This document shows, piece after piece, positions 17,213 through 26,389 of a DNA stretch of 64,000 nucleotides (its first letter is position 1; every line of letters begins with the position of its first letter). The notes below the pieces were generated by a model, which worked only from the letters and a program-made list of their open reading frames with translations, made no database searches and was not told where the DNA came from. The position numbers and the translations under genes were made by a program. This DNA is from Solibacillus sp. FSL W7-1436. Its GTDB lineage: Bacteria > Bacillota > Bacilli > Bacillales_A > Planococcaceae. The DNA lies in NCBI RefSeq assembly GCF_038007305.1, contig NZ_JBBOWV010000001.1, forward strand, positions 3,772,375 through 3,836,374, written 5' to 3'.

Positions 17213-17262
17213 TTGTACATCTGTTCAATAAAAATTATAATGGAAAGCAAATTAATGTACAA
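17213..17262 (-). promoter_or_regulatory. SDR promoter flanked by an inverted repeat (candidate TetR operator)
   Basis: Minus-strand TTGTAC (17257-17262), 17-base spacer and TATAAT (17234-17239) form a good sigma-A promoter. The 8-base word TTGTACAT at 17213-17220 is repeated in inverse at 17255-17262, which overlaps the -35. The centres are 42 bases apart, four helical turns. A related GTACATTA lies at 17282-17289 nearer the regulator gene. Binding by the divergent TetR protein is an inference. Confidence 0.6.
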
Positions 17263-17334
17263 ACAACAGCTATTTAGTATTCCGTACATTATCCAACACT
17301 TTTTATTAATCTGTTCATTAAAGGGGAAATTTTT

Positions 17335-17907
17335 ATGGACTTACGTGTTAAGAAGACACATGACAGCCTGCAAAGAGCACTTCTTATTCTGCTGAATCAG
17401 AAATCTTTGGAGAATATTACGGTAGCAGAAATTTGCCGAATTGCAGAAATTAACCGTGGAACATTCTATTTGCACTATAAAAATATCCACGGAGTATTTG
17501 AACGTTATTTCAATGACATCGTGAAAGATTTAAAGTTTTCGTACGATTTTCCATATGATGTGACGCAAGATAATTTATCCATGCTTACACCTGAAATGAT
17601 TCAAATTTTTCACCATGTCAAAAAGCATGAAGCATTTTACCGTATTGTTTTTGATGAAAAAACGCCGATGCTCTATTACCACAAATTATTAGAGACCATC
17701 CGTTCATTTATATTGGAATCGCATTTAGAAGAAATCGGGCATATATCCGACCAGCAGCTTGAATATTTGGCCAGCTATACAGCAAATTCGATTATGGGCA
17801 TCCTTATTCAGTGGCATAAGGAAGATTATGTACTTGCACCCGAGACATTAAACAAATATATTTACGATTTTTATCGCTTGAACGAAACTTTGAAAAAGAA
17901 TATATAG
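17335..17907 (+). CDS. TetR/AcrR-family transcriptional regulator
   Basis: 190 residues. The N-terminal DNA-binding domain (about 1-55) has ITVAEICRIAEINRGTFYLHY, the helix-turn-helix typical of TetR regulators of the YxaF or DhaS-like branch. The C-terminal part resembles the TetR_C_8-type helical domain (YRIVFDEK, TANSIMGILIQWHKEDY). It probably represses the divergent SDR gene and itself, and responds to a small molecule that I cannot predict. ATG at 17335 with AAGGGG eight bases upstream. No further gene follows on this strand. Confidence 0.9.
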   Translation: MDLRVKKTHDSLQRALLILLNQKSLENITVAEICRIAEINRGTFYLHYKNIHGVFERYFNDIVKDLKFSYDFPYDVTQDNLSMLTPEMIQIFHHVKKHEAFYRIVFDEKTPMLYYHKLLETIRSFILESHLEEIGHISDQQLEYLASYTANSIMGILIQWHKEDYVLAPETLNKYIYDFYRLNETLKKNI

Positions 17908-17915
17908 TCTTATCG

Positions 17916-17954
17916 CCAAAAAAGAACAAACAACGAAAAAGCTTCATTGTTTGT
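17916..17954 (-). terminator. Terminator of the DUF1801 gene (convergent region)
   Basis: 8-bp stem (17947-17954 with 17926-17933), 13-base loop containing AAGCTTTTTCG, followed by CTTTTTTGG on the minus strand. Confidence 0.7.
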
Positions 17955-17962
17955 CCTACATT

Positions 17963-18400
17963 TTATTTCTGTACTTCACTTTCATAGGTAGCAATCCACT
18001 GATCTACTGTTAGTTTTTTGCTCAGTTCCCCTATCAGGTCATATGGGATATGTTTAGTCGAAGTCCAGCGAATACAGCTTTTCCCCATATTCAGCTTTGT
18101 TGGTACCGTTTCGGCATAGGCTTTCTGAAACCACTCGAGAAGTTCCGGATCACTGTATATCCCCATATGATATAACCCGATATGGCGCTTTTGTGGAGCA
18201 AGCGCCAAAAACGGCAATGGTGTGTTCGGTGTTACATGGTACCCTTTTGGATAGGTTGTTAATGGTACATTATATACGATCATATTCCGGTCAATTGACT
18301 TTTCAAAACCTGGCGGCAAGTTTTCATCAATTGTTTCCATTAATTTTATATAAGCCCCATGCCATTTCTCATCAATTTGTGCGACAAATTCATCAAACAT
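17963..18400 (-). CDS. DUF1801 (YdhG-like) domain protein
   Basis: 145 residues. The sequence pattern fits the DUF1801/YdhG-like fold: an N-terminal helix pair, ENLPPGFEKSI, a hydrophobic MIVYNVPL, PFLALAPQKRHIGLYHMG, and a late helix with KLNMGKSCIRW. Members are small cytoplasmic proteins related in fold to frataxin-like or iron-associated proteins, but no activity is established. Start chosen at the ATG at 18400 after GGGGTGCTGTGG; the longer frame to 18493 reads backwards through the sodA terminator and is rejected. Confidence 0.8.
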   Translation of the reverse strand: MFDEFVAQIDEKWHGAYIKLMETIDENLPPGFEKSIDRNMIVYNVPLTTYPKGYHVTPNTPLPFLALAPQKRHIGLYHMGIYSDPELLEWFQKAYAETVPTKLNMGKSCIRWTSTKHIPYDLIGELSKKLTVDQWIATYESEVQK

Positions 18401-18460
18401 CCACAGCACCCCAATTCTGTTTATTATTTTGAGCGTAGCAGAAAACTGTAAAAAAATACA

Positions 18461-18501
18461 TAAAAAACGCATGGAAGTAATGAAACTTCTCATGCGTTTT
18501 A
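18461..18501 (-). terminator. Terminator of sodA
   Basis: 10-bp stem AAAACGCATG/CATGCGTTTT (18464-18473 with 18491-18500) with an inner AAGT/ACTT extension, T-rich on the minus strand. It lies about 105 bases after the sodA stop. Confidence 0.8.
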
Positions 18502-18607
18502 CGTTTAAAGTATTTTGTACCTGCCGCGTTGCTTTCGGTACAATTTAGCTTTAATTATTTTGCAGCTTGAAACTATCCGTTTAGAATATAGTTAATTCTT
18601 CGCGCTA

Positions 18608-19213
18608 TTATTTAGCTGCTTGGAATTTAGCTTCTACTACGTCCCAGTTCACTACGTTCCAGAATGCACCGATGTAGTCTGGACGACGGTTTTGGTAGTT
18701 TAAGTAGTATGCGTGCTCCCAAACGTCTAAGCCTAGGATTGGTGTTTTGCCTTCCATTACTGGAGAGTCTTGGTTTGGAGTTGAAGTAACAGCTACACCG
18801 TCACCATCAACGATTAACCATGCCCAACCTGAACCGAAACGAGTTGTTGCAGCTTTTGCGAATTCTTCTTTGAAAGCATCAAATGAACCGAATTTCGCAT
18901 CAATTGCAGCAGCTACTTCACCTACTGGAGTGTTAGAACCGCCTGGAGCGATTAATTCCCAGAATAATGTGTGGTTAGCATGTCCGCCACCGTTGTTGCG
19001 TACAGCAGTTTGTTTGTCAGCTGGTAAAGCATCGATGTTAGAGATTAACTCGTTGATGTCTTTGTCAGCATATTCAGTACCTTCTACTGCTGCGTTTAAG
19101 TTTGTTACGTAAGTATTGTGGTGTTTAGAGTGGTGAATTTCCATTGTTTTTGCATCGATATGTGGTTCCAATGCGTCGTAAGCGTAAGTTAATTCTGGTA
19201 ATTTGAATGCCAT
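18608..19213 (-). CDS. sodA: Superoxide dismutase (Mn type)
   Basis: 201 residues, the normal size. Metal ligands are visible: the first His in MEIHHSKHH, the second His in [11 protein letters not shown], and Asp plus the last His in [10 protein letters not shown]. The QNRRPDYI tail is typical of Mn/Fe dismutases; the Gly-Gly-Gly-His and the following sequence favour manganese. It converts superoxide to oxygen and hydrogen peroxide in the cytoplasm. In B. subtilis sodA is next to yqgC, as here. Start fixed by GGGAGGAA. Confidence 0.97.
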   Translation of the reverse strand: MAFKLPELTYAYDALEPHIDAKTMEIHHSKHHNTYVTNLNAAVEGTEYADKDINELISNIDALPADKQTAVRNNGGGHANHTLFWELIAPGGSNTPVGEVAAAIDAKFGSFDAFKEEFAKAATTRFGSGWAWLIVDGDGVAVTSTPNQDSPVMEGKTPILGLDVWEHAYYLNYQNRRPDYIGAFWNVVNWDVVEAKFQAAK

Positions 19214-19449
19214 GATAATATTCCTCCCTGGAACAAGTAATTAATGTTGATTACAATACTAGGTTATCAAAAAATGATTCCTCATTCAATGAAAAAAACA
19301 GTAATATTTGCATTTCAGTCTTTTGACGGAAAGGCTCGGGTTACCTGTCTTACCTGTTGTTTGTAATCTTTCCATTACTAGTGTAAGCGATACTTGTTTG
19401 ATTTTACAAATATTTGCTCTTCATTAATTCAATCTGTTTCAATCCAAAA

Positions 19450-19938
19450 CTAAATCGCAATAAAAAACAAGACAATCATCACTACTTGAATAGTCCCTTT
19501 AGTTACGACCGATGTCAAAAATCCTACAACAGAACCAACACCGACTTTAATCGCCTGCTGTAAATTGCTCCGTGTCACAATCAACTCACCAATGATCGCA
19601 CCGATAAACGGTCCAGCGATAATACCTGCAAACGGGATAACAAATGGTCCGATCAGTAAACCGATCGTACTTCCCCACATCCCAGCTTTTGATCCGCCGA
19701 ATTTTTTTACTCCGATCAGATTCGATATTGTATCCGCCGCAAATAACAATGCAACAAAAAGTAGTTCGATTACCCAGAACCACCAAGGCAATTCGGTAAA
19801 ACTATAAAACAGCCCATAAACGATAAACCCGCCAAGCAAAAATAAGACGGATGGGATAATCGGATATACTAAACCGATAAACGCGATAATAAACAGTACA
19901 ATAATAAGTGTCCATGCAATAATATCCACTTCATTCAC
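19450..19938 (-). CDS. yqgC: DUF456 membrane protein (YqgC-like)
   Basis: 162 residues with about four to five membrane segments and glycine-rich turns: [42 protein letters not shown] and [20 protein letters not shown]. These are the signature segments of DUF456. No function is established. It lies upstream of sodA on the same strand, with a 236-base gap that I take to hold the sodA promoter. It is divergent from the DUF1189 gene. Confidence 0.88.
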   Translation of the reverse strand: MNEVDIIAWTLIIVLFIIAFIGLVYPIIPSVLFLLGGFIVYGLFYSFTELPWWFWVIELLFVALLFAADTISNLIGVKKFGGSKAGMWGSTIGLLIGPFVIPFAGIIAGPFIGAIIGELIVTRSNLQQAIKVGVGSVVGFLTSVVTKGTIQVVMIVLFFIAI

Positions 19939-20074
19939 ATCCTTTCTAATCTTCTTCCTATTATGTTTTCACAAATTATACGTAATGTACGAAGAAAAGA
20001 TTCAATTTGATTTTCCGAGTTCAATTCACATTTTTTTCATGTTACACTACTTTTTAAAGGAGCATTCGATTATT

Positions 20075-20581
20075 ATGAAAATTTCACATATGCAGTTATT
20101 TATACATAGTTTAACGAAACCGAAAAAACTGGGTGCGTACCGAATTCTATCAATCGGAAAGGTGATGCAGTACGCCTTTTTAATGATTACCCTCATTACC
20201 GCTTTTTCATTCGGCCAATTTATCAATGCCGGGACAGCCGAAATTTTCGGCTATTCGGAAATTGAGCAGTATGCCGAGGATATTCAGTGGATTGTTTATC
20301 CGATTGCTGTTGTGTTTTTATTCGTACTGAATACGTCGATCTATTTTATTAAAGTAAGTTTATATGCACTGGCAGGTCAATTTTTCATTAAGCCGATGAG
20401 ACGCCGCGGTGAATATCGTCAAGTATGGCGTACAGCTGTTTTTGCAAGTACGTGGGGCACATTATTAATGATTTTCGGAAATCTGTTTATAATCTCACAA
20501 ACCGTTGTGACACTTATTGGTATTTTTATTACAATGTTCTTTATAATCGTTGCCTTAACAAAATATCCCGTACAAAAATAA
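20075..20581 (+). CDS. yqgB: DUF1189 membrane protein (YqgB-like)
   Basis: 168 residues. An N-terminal amphipathic HMQLFIHSLTKPKKLGAYR is typical of DUF1189, followed by four to five membrane segments. No function is established. I place the start at the ATG at 20075, which follows AAAGGAG by 12 bases; an in-frame ATG at 19985 would add an odd 30 residues without a ribosome binding site. Its 3' end runs into a hairpin that also contains the ribosome binding site of the next gene. Confidence 0.85.
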   Translation: MKISHMQLFIHSLTKPKKLGAYRILSIGKVMQYAFLMITLITAFSFGQFINAGTAEIFGYSEIEQYAEDIQWIVYPIAVVFLFVLNTSIYFIKVSLYALAGQFFIKPMRRRGEYRQVWRTAVFASTWGTLLMIFGNLFIISQTVVTLIGIFITMFFIIVALTKYPVQK

Positions 20582-20582
20582 T

Positions 20583-20657
20583 AAATCCTCCTTCTGAATC
20601 ATATAGTTTAACAATCTATTAACGAGTTAAATTGTAGAGATAAGGAGGATTTTTTTT
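20583..20657 (+). promoter_or_regulatory. Terminator-like hairpin enclosing the next gene's ribosome binding site
   Basis: AAATCCTCCTT (20583-20593) is perfectly complementary to AAGGAGGATTT (20642-20652), which is followed by more T. Inner pairing TTTAAC/GTTAAA extends the structure. The 3' arm is at once the terminator arm of yqgB and the AAGGAGG ribosome binding site of the LysM-like gene, whose TTG start overlaps the T-run. Confidence 0.7.
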
Positions 20658-20991
20658 GCGCTTTTTAATAGCTTCCATTGTTCTTTTGCTGTTTGCATTT
20701 GTCATTAAAGTAGATTTACAGGAAGGTACGCTCCCATTAGCATCCTTTTATGCTGAACCCCAATCATGTGAGGAGGGTGAACAAGGAAGCTATGTTGTCG
20801 TAAAAATCCAGCAGGACGATACAATTTACAGCCTATTTTCAGCAACTCCCTCGCCTATTAAAACTACTTTCCCTGAAAGACTTGCGAAATTTTACCAACT
20901 CAATCCGCACTTAAATTTACAGCCACTTGTACCAGGAGATACTGTCCTCATCCCAATCATCTCGAACGAGAAGGAAAACTGTCTAAATTGA
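20656..20991 (+). CDS. Membrane-anchored LysM-like protein
   Basis: 111 residues. A hydrophobic N-terminal helix (about 2-18) serves as signal or anchor. From about residue 47 a LysM-like stretch follows: VVVKIQQDDTIYSLF, then LAKFYQLNPHL, then LVPGDTVLIPI. The family binds glycan strands of peptidoglycan. Between the two LysM halves a proline-rich stretch replaces the usual compact turn, so the domain is slightly atypical. It starts with TTG seven bases after AAGGAGG. The gene precedes ispG, but 127 bases separate them and ispG may have its own promoter. Confidence 0.75.
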   Translation: MRFLIASIVLLLFAFVIKVDLQEGTLPLASFYAEPQSCEEGEQGSYVVVKIQQDDTIYSLFSATPSPIKTTFPERLAKFYQLNPHLNLQPLVPGDTVLIPIISNEKENCLN

Positions 20992-21118
20992 ATTCATAAT
21001 GTTTCTTCCTTGTTCTTCTTTTCATACACTGATAAAATAAGGAACAGTGACGGCTTACATATCGTTATATCTATTGGAGATGTAACACATTAAAAGCCTG
21101 AAAAGGAGAGAATTTTTC

Positions 21119-22228
21119 ATGAGTGAAATCGTTCACCGTACGAAAACACGTCCTGTGCGTGTCGGTAACTTAACAATTGGTGGGAACAACGAAGTCGTAA
21201 TCCAAAGTATGTGTACGACGAAAACACATGATGTAGAAGCAACAGTTGCCGAAATTAAACGTTTGGAAGAGGCAGGTTGTCAGATCGTACGTATTGCAGT
21301 ACCGGATGAGCGTGCTGCAAATGCAATACCTGAAATAAAAAAACAAATTAATATCCCATTAGTAGCGGATATTCACTTTGATTACAAATTAGCATTAAAA
21401 GCCATTGAAGGTGGCATCGATAAAGTACGTATCAACCCGGGTAACATCGGGCGCCGCGAAAAAGTAGAGGCAGTTGTAAATGCGGCGAAAGCAAAAGGTA
21501 TACCAATCCGAATCGGTGTTAACGCCGGTTCTTTAGAGCGTCATATCCTCGAAAAATACGGTTACCCTACAGCAGATGGAATGGTAGAATCTGCATTGCA
21601 CCACATTAAAATTTTAGAAGACCTGGATTTCCATGACATTATCGTTTCGATGAAAGCATCGGACGTAAACCTGGCTATCGAAGCATATGAAAAAGCATCA
21701 AAAGCATTCAATTATCCACTGCACTTAGGTATTACAGAATCAGGTACATTATTTGCCGGTACTGTTAAATCAGCTGCCGGTTTAGGTGCGATTTTATCTA
21801 AAGGCATCGGTAATACGTTACGTATTTCATTATCTGCAGATCCAGTGGAAGAAATTAAAGTAGCCCGTGAATTATTAAAATCATTTGGCTTGGCATCAAA
21901 TATGGCGACATTAATTTCTTGTCCAACTTGCGGCCGTATCGAAATTGATCTGATTTCAATTGCGAATGAAGTAGAAGAATATATTTCAAAACTGAATGTT
22001 CCGTTAAAAGTGGCTGTTCTAGGCTGTGCGGTAAACGGTCCTGGTGAAGCACGTGAAGCGGATATCGGTATTGCCGGTGCACGTGGTGAAGGGCTTCTAT
22101 TCATGAAAGGTAAAACAGTTCGTAAAGTTCCGGAAGAAACAATGGTGGAAGAACTGAAAAAAGAAATCGATAAATTAGCTGCTGAAATGGTAGCACAGCG
22201 CGAAGCAGAAGCTAATGCAACTGTGTAA
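21119..22228 (+). CDS. ispG: 4-hydroxy-3-methylbut-2-en-1-yl diphosphate synthase (flavodoxin)
   Basis: 369 residues, normal length for the bacterial short form. The N-terminal TIM-barrel part has [21 protein letters not shown] and [12 protein letters not shown]; the iron-sulfur domain carries Cys268 and Cys271 (SCPTCGR) and Cys303 ([10 protein letters not shown]). The enzyme converts methylerythritol cyclodiphosphate to HMBDP in the MEP isoprenoid pathway, using a 4Fe-4S cluster. Ribosome binding site AAAAGGAGAG. A YqfW-type nucleotidase gene follows 18 bases later in the same unit. Confidence 0.97.
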   Translation: MSEIVHRTKTRPVRVGNLTIGGNNEVVIQSMCTTKTHDVEATVAEIKRLEEAGCQIVRIAVPDERAANAIPEIKKQINIPLVADIHFDYKLALKAIEGGIDKVRINPGNIGRREKVEAVVNAAKAKGIPIRIGVNAGSLERHILEKYGYPTADGMVESALHHIKILEDLDFHDIIVSMKASDVNLAIEAYEKASKAFNYPLHLGITESGTLFAGTVKSAAGLGAILSKGIGNTLRISLSADPVEEIKVARELLKSFGLASNMATLISCPTCGRIEIDLISIANEVEEYISKLNVPLKVAVLGCAVNGPGEAREADIGIAGARGEGLLFMKGKTVRKVPEETMVEELKKEIDKLAAEMVAQREAEANATV

Positions 22229-22246
22229 AGAAATGAGGTAATGGAA

Positions 22247-22822
22247 ATGGCAAACTTAAAACATCGGTTCGGCATTGATATTGACGGAACAGTTACATGT
22301 CCTGCCACATTGATTCCACATATTAATAAACAGTACAATATTAATATGACGCTACAAGATGTAACGGAATATGATTTTTTAAGTGGTTTTCCGCACCCTG
22401 TAGACCGTGCACAGTTTCAGGCCTGGTTTAAAGAAAACGAGCCGCGAATGTATGAAGTGAGCGAGCTTGCTGCGGATGCGCACCGCATTTTAACAGCCTG
22501 GCAAAACCAGTATGAGCTTTACTATATTTCTGCACGTGGAGAAAATGTTTTCGATATTACGAAAAACTGGTTTGATCAGTTTAAAGTACCATACGACCAT
22601 ATCGAATGTATCGGCAGTCATAACAAAATTGCCATCGCAAAAATGCATGCGGTAGAAGCTTTTTTCGAAGACAAGCATGATAATGCAGTGGAAATTGCCG
22701 AAGAGCTTAAAATCCCTGTCATTTTGTTCGATACACCGTACAATCAAATGCCTGTACCAAATAACGTTATTCGCGTTAATAATTGGGTAGAAGCAAACGA
22801 TTGGGTTCTTAAAAACTTTTAA
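22247..22822 (+). CDS. yqfW: YqfW-type nucleotidase (HAD fold)
   Basis: 191 residues. The HAD nucleophile motif is FGIDIDGTVT near the N-terminus, with further motifs ISARGEN and FFEDKHDNAVEIAE. It matches the 5'(3')-deoxyribonucleotidase group of B. subtilis YqfW, also found next to ispG. It probably dephosphorylates a small phosphate ester; the substrate is not proven. I prefer the ATG at 22247, eight bases after GAGG, over the ATG at 22241, which is too close. A strong terminator follows. Confidence 0.88.
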   Translation: MANLKHRFGIDIDGTVTCPATLIPHINKQYNINMTLQDVTEYDFLSGFPHPVDRAQFQAWFKENEPRMYEVSELAADAHRILTAWQNQYELYYISARGENVFDITKNWFDQFKVPYDHIECIGSHNKIAIAKMHAVEAFFEDKHDNAVEIAEELKIPVILFDTPYNQMPVPNNVIRVNNWVEANDWVLKNF

Positions 22823-22845
22823 TTGAATAAACCAATTTCCATGAA

Positions 22846-22893
22846 AAAGGGTCAACTCAGAGTAATCTAGCTGAGTTGACCCTTTATTTATTT
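22846..22893 (+). terminator. Bidirectional terminator between yqfW and the NlpC/P60 gene
   Basis: Perfect 15-bp stem (22846-22860 with 22871-22885), then TTTATTTATTTTTT on the + strand and a CCCTTTTT on the minus strand. It ends both convergent units. Confidence 0.92.
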
Positions 22894-22897
22894 TTTC

Positions 22898-23710
22898 TTA
22901 AAAAATACTGCCGTACTCTGTAATCGTTGTCGCCAAGTCTTCACGGTAATTCCCGTGCTGCAAGTTAAGGCTATTCACATTGACTTCGTTCCCGCCTAGC
23001 GAGGAATGAATATACTCGTCATTACCGATATACATTGCTACATGGCCAGGGAAGAAAATGAGATCTCCGGGCTTTAAGTTGTCTCCTTCTATTTTCCTTA
23101 ACGGGAAACCTTCCTCTATTTTCGCATCACGGTAAATATAAGCACCATTCAGCATATATGCCATCGATACAAGACCTGAACAGTCAATGCCTAAAGGCGT
23201 CTTTCCTCCCCAACGGTAAGGTGTTCCCATATAGCGAAAAGCAGTTTCCACGACTTGCTTGCGAAATACCTCTTCATTTGTCGTATACACTTTAACACGG
23301 TCCTGAATCCAGGCCGAGCGCACATACCCTACTTCACCTGTAACAAGCTGCACTTTTGCCCAAGCTGGATCAAGTCCTGCTTCCAGTACAACTTTAATAA
23401 AAGCGCCCCGTGTCAATGTAAGGATGTTTTCACTTTGAATTTCAGGAGCTTTAAGGACATCGGCAAAACTTTGTATAACGACATCATTTGCTTCATATAC
23501 CCAGTTTACAGTAGGTTCACTTCCAAGATGCAAGTCGGATTTTAGTGTATAGCCTTCGTAACGGTAAAATGTTCGTACTTTAACCCAATTTTCATCAACT
23601 TCTTCTTGTACTTCGACCGGCATCCCGTATAATACCTCATCGATTAACTCTGAATGTCGGTCTGGTGCTGCATGTAAACTCGCTATCTTTGTTTTTACAA
23701 CGGCATTCAA
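22898..23710 (-). CDS. ykfC: NlpC/P60 gamma-D-Glu-diamino acid endopeptidase (YkfC-like)
   Basis: 270 residues. Two SH3-like domains (about 5-60 and 70-135) precede a C-terminal NlpC/P60 domain (about 150-265) with the catalytic Cys in IDCSGLVSMAY, His in PGHVAMYIG and the third polar His in YIHSS. This architecture is that of YkfC, which cuts the D-Glu to diamino acid bond in peptides with a free N-terminal L-Ala. No signal peptide is seen, consistent with work on imported peptides in the cytoplasm. It starts with TTG six bases after GGAGGG and overlaps the preceding gene by four bases. Last gene of the muropeptide operon. Confidence 0.92.
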   Translation of the reverse strand: MNAVVKTKIASLHAAPDRHSELIDEVLYGMPVEVQEEVDENWVKVRTFYRYEGYTLKSDLHLGSEPTVNWVYEANDVVIQSFADVLKAPEIQSENILTLTRGAFIKVVLEAGLDPAWAKVQLVTGEVGYVRSAWIQDRVKVYTTNEEVFRKQVVETAFRYMGTPYRWGGKTPLGIDCSGLVSMAYMLNGAYIYRDAKIEEGFPLRKIEGDNLKPGDLIFFPGHVAMYIGNDEYIHSSLGGNEVNVNSLNLQHGNYREDLATTITEYGSIF

Positions 23711-24495
23711 TCGAGTCCCTCCTCCAGTTTTGTAAAATGATCATAGACGATTTTAGAAATAGTCCCAATCGTTTGTCTCGCGTTTTCATTGTCCGTCACT
23801 TCTGTAATGAAAACTCCGATAAAATAATCTCGTTCTTTCGCAAAAATAATTCCAGCGTCATGGTCGACAGCATCGAGTCCGCCTGTTTTATGCGCCATTT
23901 TCACATCATCTACGATATAGCGTTTGAGTGATTCGTGACTGCGCTGCCTGCTTAAAATATCGAGTGCCACCGAATTCCATTCCTTTGTCAGCAGCGTACC
24001 CCTATATATTTGCCGGAAAAGGTGCTGCATGTCCCGCGCTGTTGTTTCATTATCAAAGCCGAGCTTTTGACGTTCAAAATCCATCATCTTCCGCTGGACC
24101 CGGGTATTATGTAATCCGATTTCTTTAAAATAGTTGTTGATTGCATCCATTCCTAATAGATCAATACATACGTTCGTTGCTGTATTGTCACTCGTAATCG
24201 TCATCCAAAGTAATAGCTCATGCAGGGTTGCCCGGGTTTGCCCCTGCTCAGTTATCACACTGAAGTCAACCATATTTTCCGGTGCAATTTCGCAAATGCG
24301 ATTCAAATTGCCGTCCGTTTTTTGCAGATGAGCCAAAATAGCTATGAGAATCGGAACTTTGATAATACTTGCACTGCTGAAAATTTCCTCGTCCCGACTT
24401 TTCCAGACTATATCGTTTGTATTGTAATCTTCGACAATGACATGTATTTTATATGGGCACTGTGCAATAATGCGATCAAGTTGTTCATGCATCAT
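23707..24495 (-). CDS. Class A beta-lactamase-like serine hydrolase without signal peptide
   Basis: 262 residues. The penicillin-recognising set is present: SIIK (SxxK) with nucleophile Ser at about 42, SDN (TSDNTATN) at about 100 and KTG (HKTGGLDAVDHD) near 210. The ExxLN motif that carries Glu166 in true class A beta-lactamases is not visible; the omega-loop region reads FERQKLGFDN. It lacks a signal peptide or lipobox, so it is probably cytoplasmic. By context it may act on imported wall peptides, for example as a D,D-type peptidase or amidase, but this is inference. Weak ribosome binding site; it starts one base after the preceding gene. Confidence 0.8.
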   Translation of the reverse strand: MMHEQLDRIIAQCPYKIHVIVEDYNTNDIVWKSRDEEIFSSASIIKVPILIAILAHLQKTDGNLNRICEIAPENMVDFSVITEQGQTRATLHELLLWMTITSDNTATNVCIDLLGMDAINNYFKEIGLHNTRVQRKMMDFERQKLGFDNETTARDMQHLFRQIYRGTLLTKEWNSVALDILSRQRSHESLKRYIVDDVKMAHKTGGLDAVDHDAGIIFAKERDYFIGVFITEVTDNENARQTIGTISKIVYDHFTKLEEGLD

Positions 24496-24496
24496 A

Positions 24497-25435
24497 CTAA
24501 CCTACAACCCGAATTGATTTTTTCGTCGCATCCATTGTGACGGTTTTACCGAGCGGCAATGACATCGTCGGCAGCACATGACCACATGTTACATCTTTTA
24601 TTATTGGAATATTCAAAGGCAATAAAATTTCTTCAAATACCGTATCCAAACTCAAATTATTTTCTGCATTATTTACATCCATCGGCCCGCAATCGGTCCA
24701 AGCACCCAGTAAAATACCTGACAGCTGCCGAAGTTTCCCCGATAATGACAGTTGTGTCAGCATCCGGTCAATCCGTTGCACATTTTCATCGATGTCTTCC
24801 AAAAATAGAATTTTGCCGTTCAGATCAATCTCATAAGGTGTCCCCAGAGATGCTGCCACAAGTGTTAAATTACCTCCAGCCAGCTCGCCGGTAGCAGTGC
24901 CGGGAAAAACCGTGTTCATATTCTGGCCCTTGGCATTTTCCAGGAAATAATCACTCCATCCCGTATTTGTCACACTATTGATGAAATACTTCCATGTATA
25001 ATCATCCATTTCAGGCTTAATAAATTCAGTTGACGGCATCGGTGTATGGTACGTTACAAAACCGCAGTGCTGATTGAATACAATATGCAGTGCTGTCACA
25101 TCACTATAGCCTGCAAATACTTTCGGGTTTTCTTTAATCATCTCCAGATCAAGCATCGGTAAAATCCGTGTCGCCCCATAGCCTCCGCGAATACAAAAAA
25201 TACCGTCGATTTCAGGATTTCTGAACATGTCGTTTAATTCTTTTGCGCGCAGCTCATCACTGCCTCCAAAATAACCGTGTCGCGCTCTGCAGGTTTCCCC
25301 TACAACTACACGGAAACCGAGTTGCTCCACTGCCTGGATCGCCCGTTCAATCCGATGTTCAGGCGTTGCTCCGGATGCGCTGATTAATGCTACAGTATCG
25401 CCTTTTTTCAGTGACTTCGGAATTGTCATTGCCAT
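24497..25435 (-). CDS. ykfA: Muramoyltetrapeptide LD-carboxypeptidase (peptidase S66)
   Basis: 312 residues. Catalytic Ser in AGYSDVTALH, Glu in FLEDIDENVQRIDRML and His in CGHVLPTMSLPLG form the S66 triad; LKKGDTVALISASG at the N-terminus is typical. The enzyme removes terminal D-Ala from tetrapeptides, giving tripeptides. B. subtilis ykfA occupies the same operon type. It starts three bases after oppF ends and has GGAG eight bases before the ATG. All catalytic residues present. Confidence 0.95.
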   Translation of the reverse strand: MAMTIPKSLKKGDTVALISASGATPEHRIERAIQAVEQLGFRVVVGETCRARHGYFGGSDELRAKELNDMFRNPEIDGIFCIRGGYGATRILPMLDLEMIKENPKVFAGYSDVTALHIVFNQHCGFVTYHTPMPSTEFIKPEMDDYTWKYFINSVTNTGWSDYFLENAKGQNMNTVFPGTATGELAGGNLTLVAASLGTPYEIDLNGKILFLEDIDENVQRIDRMLTQLSLSGKLRQLSGILLGAWTDCGPMDVNNAENNLSLDTVFEEILLPLNIPIIKDVTCGHVLPTMSLPLGKTVTMDATKKSIRVVG

Positions 25436-25438
25436 CGC

Positions 25439-26389
25439 CTACACTCCACTTCCGGCAAGCACTGCCCGATACTGCGCCTGCTCTTCTTGATTGGCCAATA
25501 CGAAATGTCCTTCTTCAATTTCAACAAATTCGGGTGGGTCCATTTCATACTGATGGACAGTCGGATCATACACTTGCAGTTTTTTTCTGCGTTCTTTCAG
25601 CGGATTCGGTTCCGGTACAGCTGCCAGTAATGCCTTAGTATAAGGATGCAGCGGATTGTTGAACAGCTTTTCCGTTTCACCGAGTTCAACGATTTTCCCT
25701 TTATAAATGACCGCCGTACGATCTGTAATAAAGCGGACAATCGACAGGTCATGAGCAATAAATAAATATGTTAACTCACGATGTTCCTGTAAGCTGGACA
25801 ATAAGTTCAATACTTGGGCACGAATTGAAACGTCCAGTGCAGAGATCGGTTCATCTGCTACGATAAATTCCGGTTCCATGACTAGTGCTCTTGCAATACC
25901 GATCCGCTGACGCTGCCCGCCTGAAAACTCATGCGGAAAACGCGATGCAAATTCCGGCAGCAGTCCGACTTCCAGTAATGCTTTTTTAACTTTATCGATC
26001 CGCTCCTGTTCATTGCTGTATCTTTTATTATTGATCAGGCCTTCCGAAATAATATAGTCAACCTTTGCCCGTTCATTTAAAGATGCGCCCGGGTCCTGGA
26101 AAATCATTTGAATCTTTTGTGTAATTTCGCGGTCCCATGCACTGGATATCCGGCCATTAACCGGTTTTCCATGGAATAGAATTTCTCCGTTTGTTATCGG
26201 GTTAATGCGCATAATCGCACGGCCGATTGTCGTTTTTCCCGAACCGGATTCCCCTACAAGCCCGAATGTTTCCCCTTTATATATATCGAAGCTCACATTA
26301 TCTACCGCTTTGAACTGTTTTTTACCTTGTCCAAAAACGATATCAATATTTTTCACTTCAATCAGTTTTTCTCTATTAGTCATTTGCAT
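25439..26389 (-). CDS. Oligopeptide ABC transporter ATPase (DppF/OppF type)
   Basis: 316 residues. Walker [10 protein letters not shown], signature FSGGQRQR, Walker [14 protein letters not shown] and switch His in IAHDLSIV, followed by the C-terminal oligopeptide/dipeptide extension with [25 protein letters not shown] sequence. It energises peptide import with the OppD-like partner encoded just upstream, with a 14-base overlap. In this operon the substrate is probably murein peptides. An ATG with GGGAGA upstream sets the start. Confidence 0.95.
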   Translation of the reverse strand: MQMTNREKLIEVKNIDIVFGQGKKQFKAVDNVSFDIYKGETFGLVGESGSGKTTIGRAIMRINPITNGEILFHGKPVNGRISSAWDREITQKIQMIFQDPGASLNERAKVDYIISEGLINNKRYSNEQERIDKVKKALLEVGLLPEFASRFPHEFSGGQRQRIGIARALVMEPEFIVADEPISALDVSIRAQVLNLLSSLQEHRELTYLFIAHDLSIVRFITDRTAVIYKGKIVELGETEKLFNNPLHPYTKALLAAVPEPNPLKERRKKLQVYDPTVHQYEMDPPEFVEIEEGHFVLANQEEQAQYRAVLAGSGV

